Source: Xanthomonas hortorum | Lineage (GTDB): Bacteria > Pseudomonadota > Gammaproteobacteria > Xanthomonadales > Xanthomonadaceae | DNA: 5,581 bases | Strand: one strand, 5' to 3' | Assembly: GCF_002940005.1 (NCBI RefSeq) | Contig: NZ_MDEF01000154.1 | In this document: piece after piece, positions 4,440 through 5,581 of the stretch | Layout of the letters: the number at the start of each line of letters is the position of its first letter | Position numbering within the stretch: position 1 is the first letter of the stretch | The notes under the pieces: generated by a model | Database searches by the model: none | What the model was told of the DNA's origin: nothing | What the model saw: the letters and a program-made list of their open reading frames with translations, nothing else | Position numbers and translations under genes: made by a program

Positions 4440-5495
4440 TTACGCCGATGCCTTGAACGTGCGCGACAGGAACTCGCCGATGTACTGCGCAATCTCCGGC
4501 GCATGCGTTTCCAGCGCGAAGTGGCCTGCATCCAGCAGATGCACTTCGGCCTTCGGCAGATCCTTGCGATACGCCTGCGCGCCCGGCGGAATGAAGGCTG
4601 GATCGTGCTTGCCCCACACCGCCAGCAATGGTGGCTGATGCTTGCGGAAATACGCGTGGAATCCCGGATAGGCGGCCACATTGCTGCGGTAGTCCAGGAT
4701 CAGATCGAGCTGGATCTCTTCGGCACCCGCACGCGCCATGTAGGCGATATCCAGCGTGTAGCCATCGGGCGAAAGCCTGGTTGGGTCGGCACCGGTGCCG
4801 TATTGCCAGTCGCGGATGGTTTGCGGCGACAGCGACCCGCGGCAAGCCTGGCGATTGGCTGCGGTTGGCTCACGCCAATACGTCTGCCAAGGCTCCCATT
4901 GGTCGCTGAAACCTTCCAGATACGCATTACCGTTCTGGCTGATGATGGCGCTCACCTTGTGCGGATTTGCCGCAGCCAATCGAAAACCGACAGGCGCACC
5001 GTAATCGAACACATACATGCTGTAGCTGGTAAGTCCCAACGCCTCGGTGAAGCCTTCGATCACTTTGTAAAGGTTCTCGAACGTGTAATCGAACTGCCCG
5101 CGCGGCGGTGCCTTGGTATTGCCGAAACCGGGTAAATCCGGCGCGATCAGGCGGTACCGGCTTGCCAGCAGCGGCATCAGATCGCGGAACATATGGCTGG
5201 CACTGGGGAACCCGTGCAACAGCAACAGCACCGGCGCATCCTTGCGCCCGGCCTCGCGGTAGAACACCTCGACATCGCCGACCTGTTGGGTGTGGAAAGT
5301 GACGCGGAACGCTTCGTCGTTCGGCATGGTGTTCTCTTTGAGTGTCATTATGTTGGAAGGTTCGGCAGCGCCGAGCGCGCCGGCGCCAAGTGCGTACGCG
5401 GTGCCTATGCACGATGCCAGCAGCAGGGTGCGGCGGCTGATCCCTGTTGTGGCGTTGTCGGTAGTGGCTGCGATGAGCGCATCGGTATGCGCCAT
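4440..5495 (-). CDS. Tat-exported alpha/beta hydrolase, haloalkane dehalogenase/epoxide hydrolase type
   Basis: The 351-aa product starts at ATG 5495, behind a weak GGGA about 8 bases upstream. The N-terminus has a twin-arginine motif (ISRRTLLL, Arg21-Arg22), a hydrophobic stretch to about residue 40 and a probable cut near Ala44, so export of the folded enzyme is predicted. The hydrolase domain follows: oxyanion loop HGFP (94-97), APDLPGFG (118-125), nucleophile elbow YVFDYGAPVG with Asp164, a cap region (about 190-270, with NGNAYLEG), acid Asp298 in GKHDPAF and His325 in DAGHFALE. Asp in place of Ser at the elbow is characteristic of haloalkane dehalogenases and epoxide hydrolases, which attack substrate through an ester intermediate; Tyr here follows the Asp where DWG is usual. 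Relatives I recall are about 290-300 aa without a leader. Internal ATGs at 5348 (residue 50) and 5327 (residue 57, with AAAGAG upstream) could give a cytoplasmic form. The substrate is unknown. The gene is first of a possible two-gene unit with the S9 peptidase. Confidence 0.88.
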   Translation of the reverse strand: MAHTDALIAATTDNATTGISRRTLLLASCIGTAYALGAGALGAAEPSNIMTLKENTMPNDEAFRVTFHTQQVGDVEVFYREAGRKDAPVLLLLHGFPSASHMFRDLMPLLASRYRLIAPDLPGFGNTKAPPRGQFDYTFENLYKVIEGFTEALGLTSYSMYVFDYGAPVGFRLAAANPHKVSAIISQNGNAYLEGFSDQWEPWQTYWREPTAANRQACRGSLSPQTIRDWQYGTGADPTRLSPDGYTLDIAYMARAGAEEIQLDLILDYRSNVAAYPGFHAYFRKHQPPLLAVWGKHDPAFIPPGAQAYRKDLPKAEVHLLDAGHFALETHAPEIAQYIGEFLSRTFKASA

Positions 5496-5581
5496 GGAAA
5501 TTCCCAGATCGATGTCGTGGCGGCCATGCTAGGGAACCTCTGAACAACGCACCATAGATACGCGACACTACCCGCCTCATG
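5496..5581 (-). other. Upstream region of the hydrolase gene, cut by the window edge
   Basis: Only 86 bases upstream of the hydrolase ATG are present. I could not pick out a -35/-10 pair with acceptable spacing, and no operator-like repeat is evident. The promoter may lie beyond the right edge. Confidence 0.3.

Noticed and set aside
4341..5135. 264-codon open frame on the + strand
   Set aside because: Antisense shadow of the alpha/beta hydrolase gene; low-complexity composition and no ribosome binding site.
4927..5580. 217-codon minus-strand frame overlapping the hydrolase start
   Set aside because: Out of frame with the hydrolase, Arg/His-rich and without motifs; the hydrolase frame explains the sequence.

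Overview
The window looks like Xanthomonas or a close relative in the Xanthomonadaceae. The genes are GC-rich, both exported enzymes resemble proteins I associate with that genus, and the SymE-like protein has the form I recall from xanthomonads. This rests on family recognition, not a database search. The first ~220 bases look less GC-rich than the rest, so the left end may be accessory DNA.

Left third (+ strand, about 155-961): a compact RNA-controlled module. A perfect TTGACA -35 box (159-164) precedes a structured leader. Its core (279-369) has a 9-bp closing stem, a CCC-GTAA-GGG hairpin and a second CCGC/GCGG hairpin, and it resembles the C4 antisense RNA of phages P1/P7. Two single-stranded segments of this core, ATAAGCC (331-337) and CTAACCTCC (357-365), are complementary to adjacent halves of the Shine-Dalgarno region (398-413) of a 50-codon ORF (416-568). 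That ORF ends in a TAATG overlap with the next start codon (568). From there a SymE-type toxin-like reading frame runs to 961, but it is broken by an apparent one-base insertion near 682. The order (antisense RNA, short coupled ORF, effector gene) copies the c4-icd-ant arrangement of P1, with a SymE-like protein in place of the antirepressor. This is the most interesting part of the window.

Middle (962-1820): a 361-base gap holds hairpins and at most one tiny doubtful ORF. It is followed by a well-supported gene (1323-1781) for a GvpU-like protein, here without any gas-vesicle structural gene, and a hairpin terminator (1803-1829) that overlaps the 3' end of the convergent gene.

Right two thirds (- strand): two exported enzymes in tandem. 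The upstream gene (5495-4440) encodes an alpha/beta hydrolase of the haloalkane dehalogenase/epoxide hydrolase type with an Asp nucleophile and a twin-arginine signal. The downstream gene (4325-1821) encodes a signal-peptide-bearing S9D-type serine peptidase resembling plant chloroplast glutamyl peptidase. They are 114 bases apart and might be co-transcribed, but no shared pathway is evident. The window ends 86 bases upstream of the hydrolase start, so its promoter region may be incomplete.
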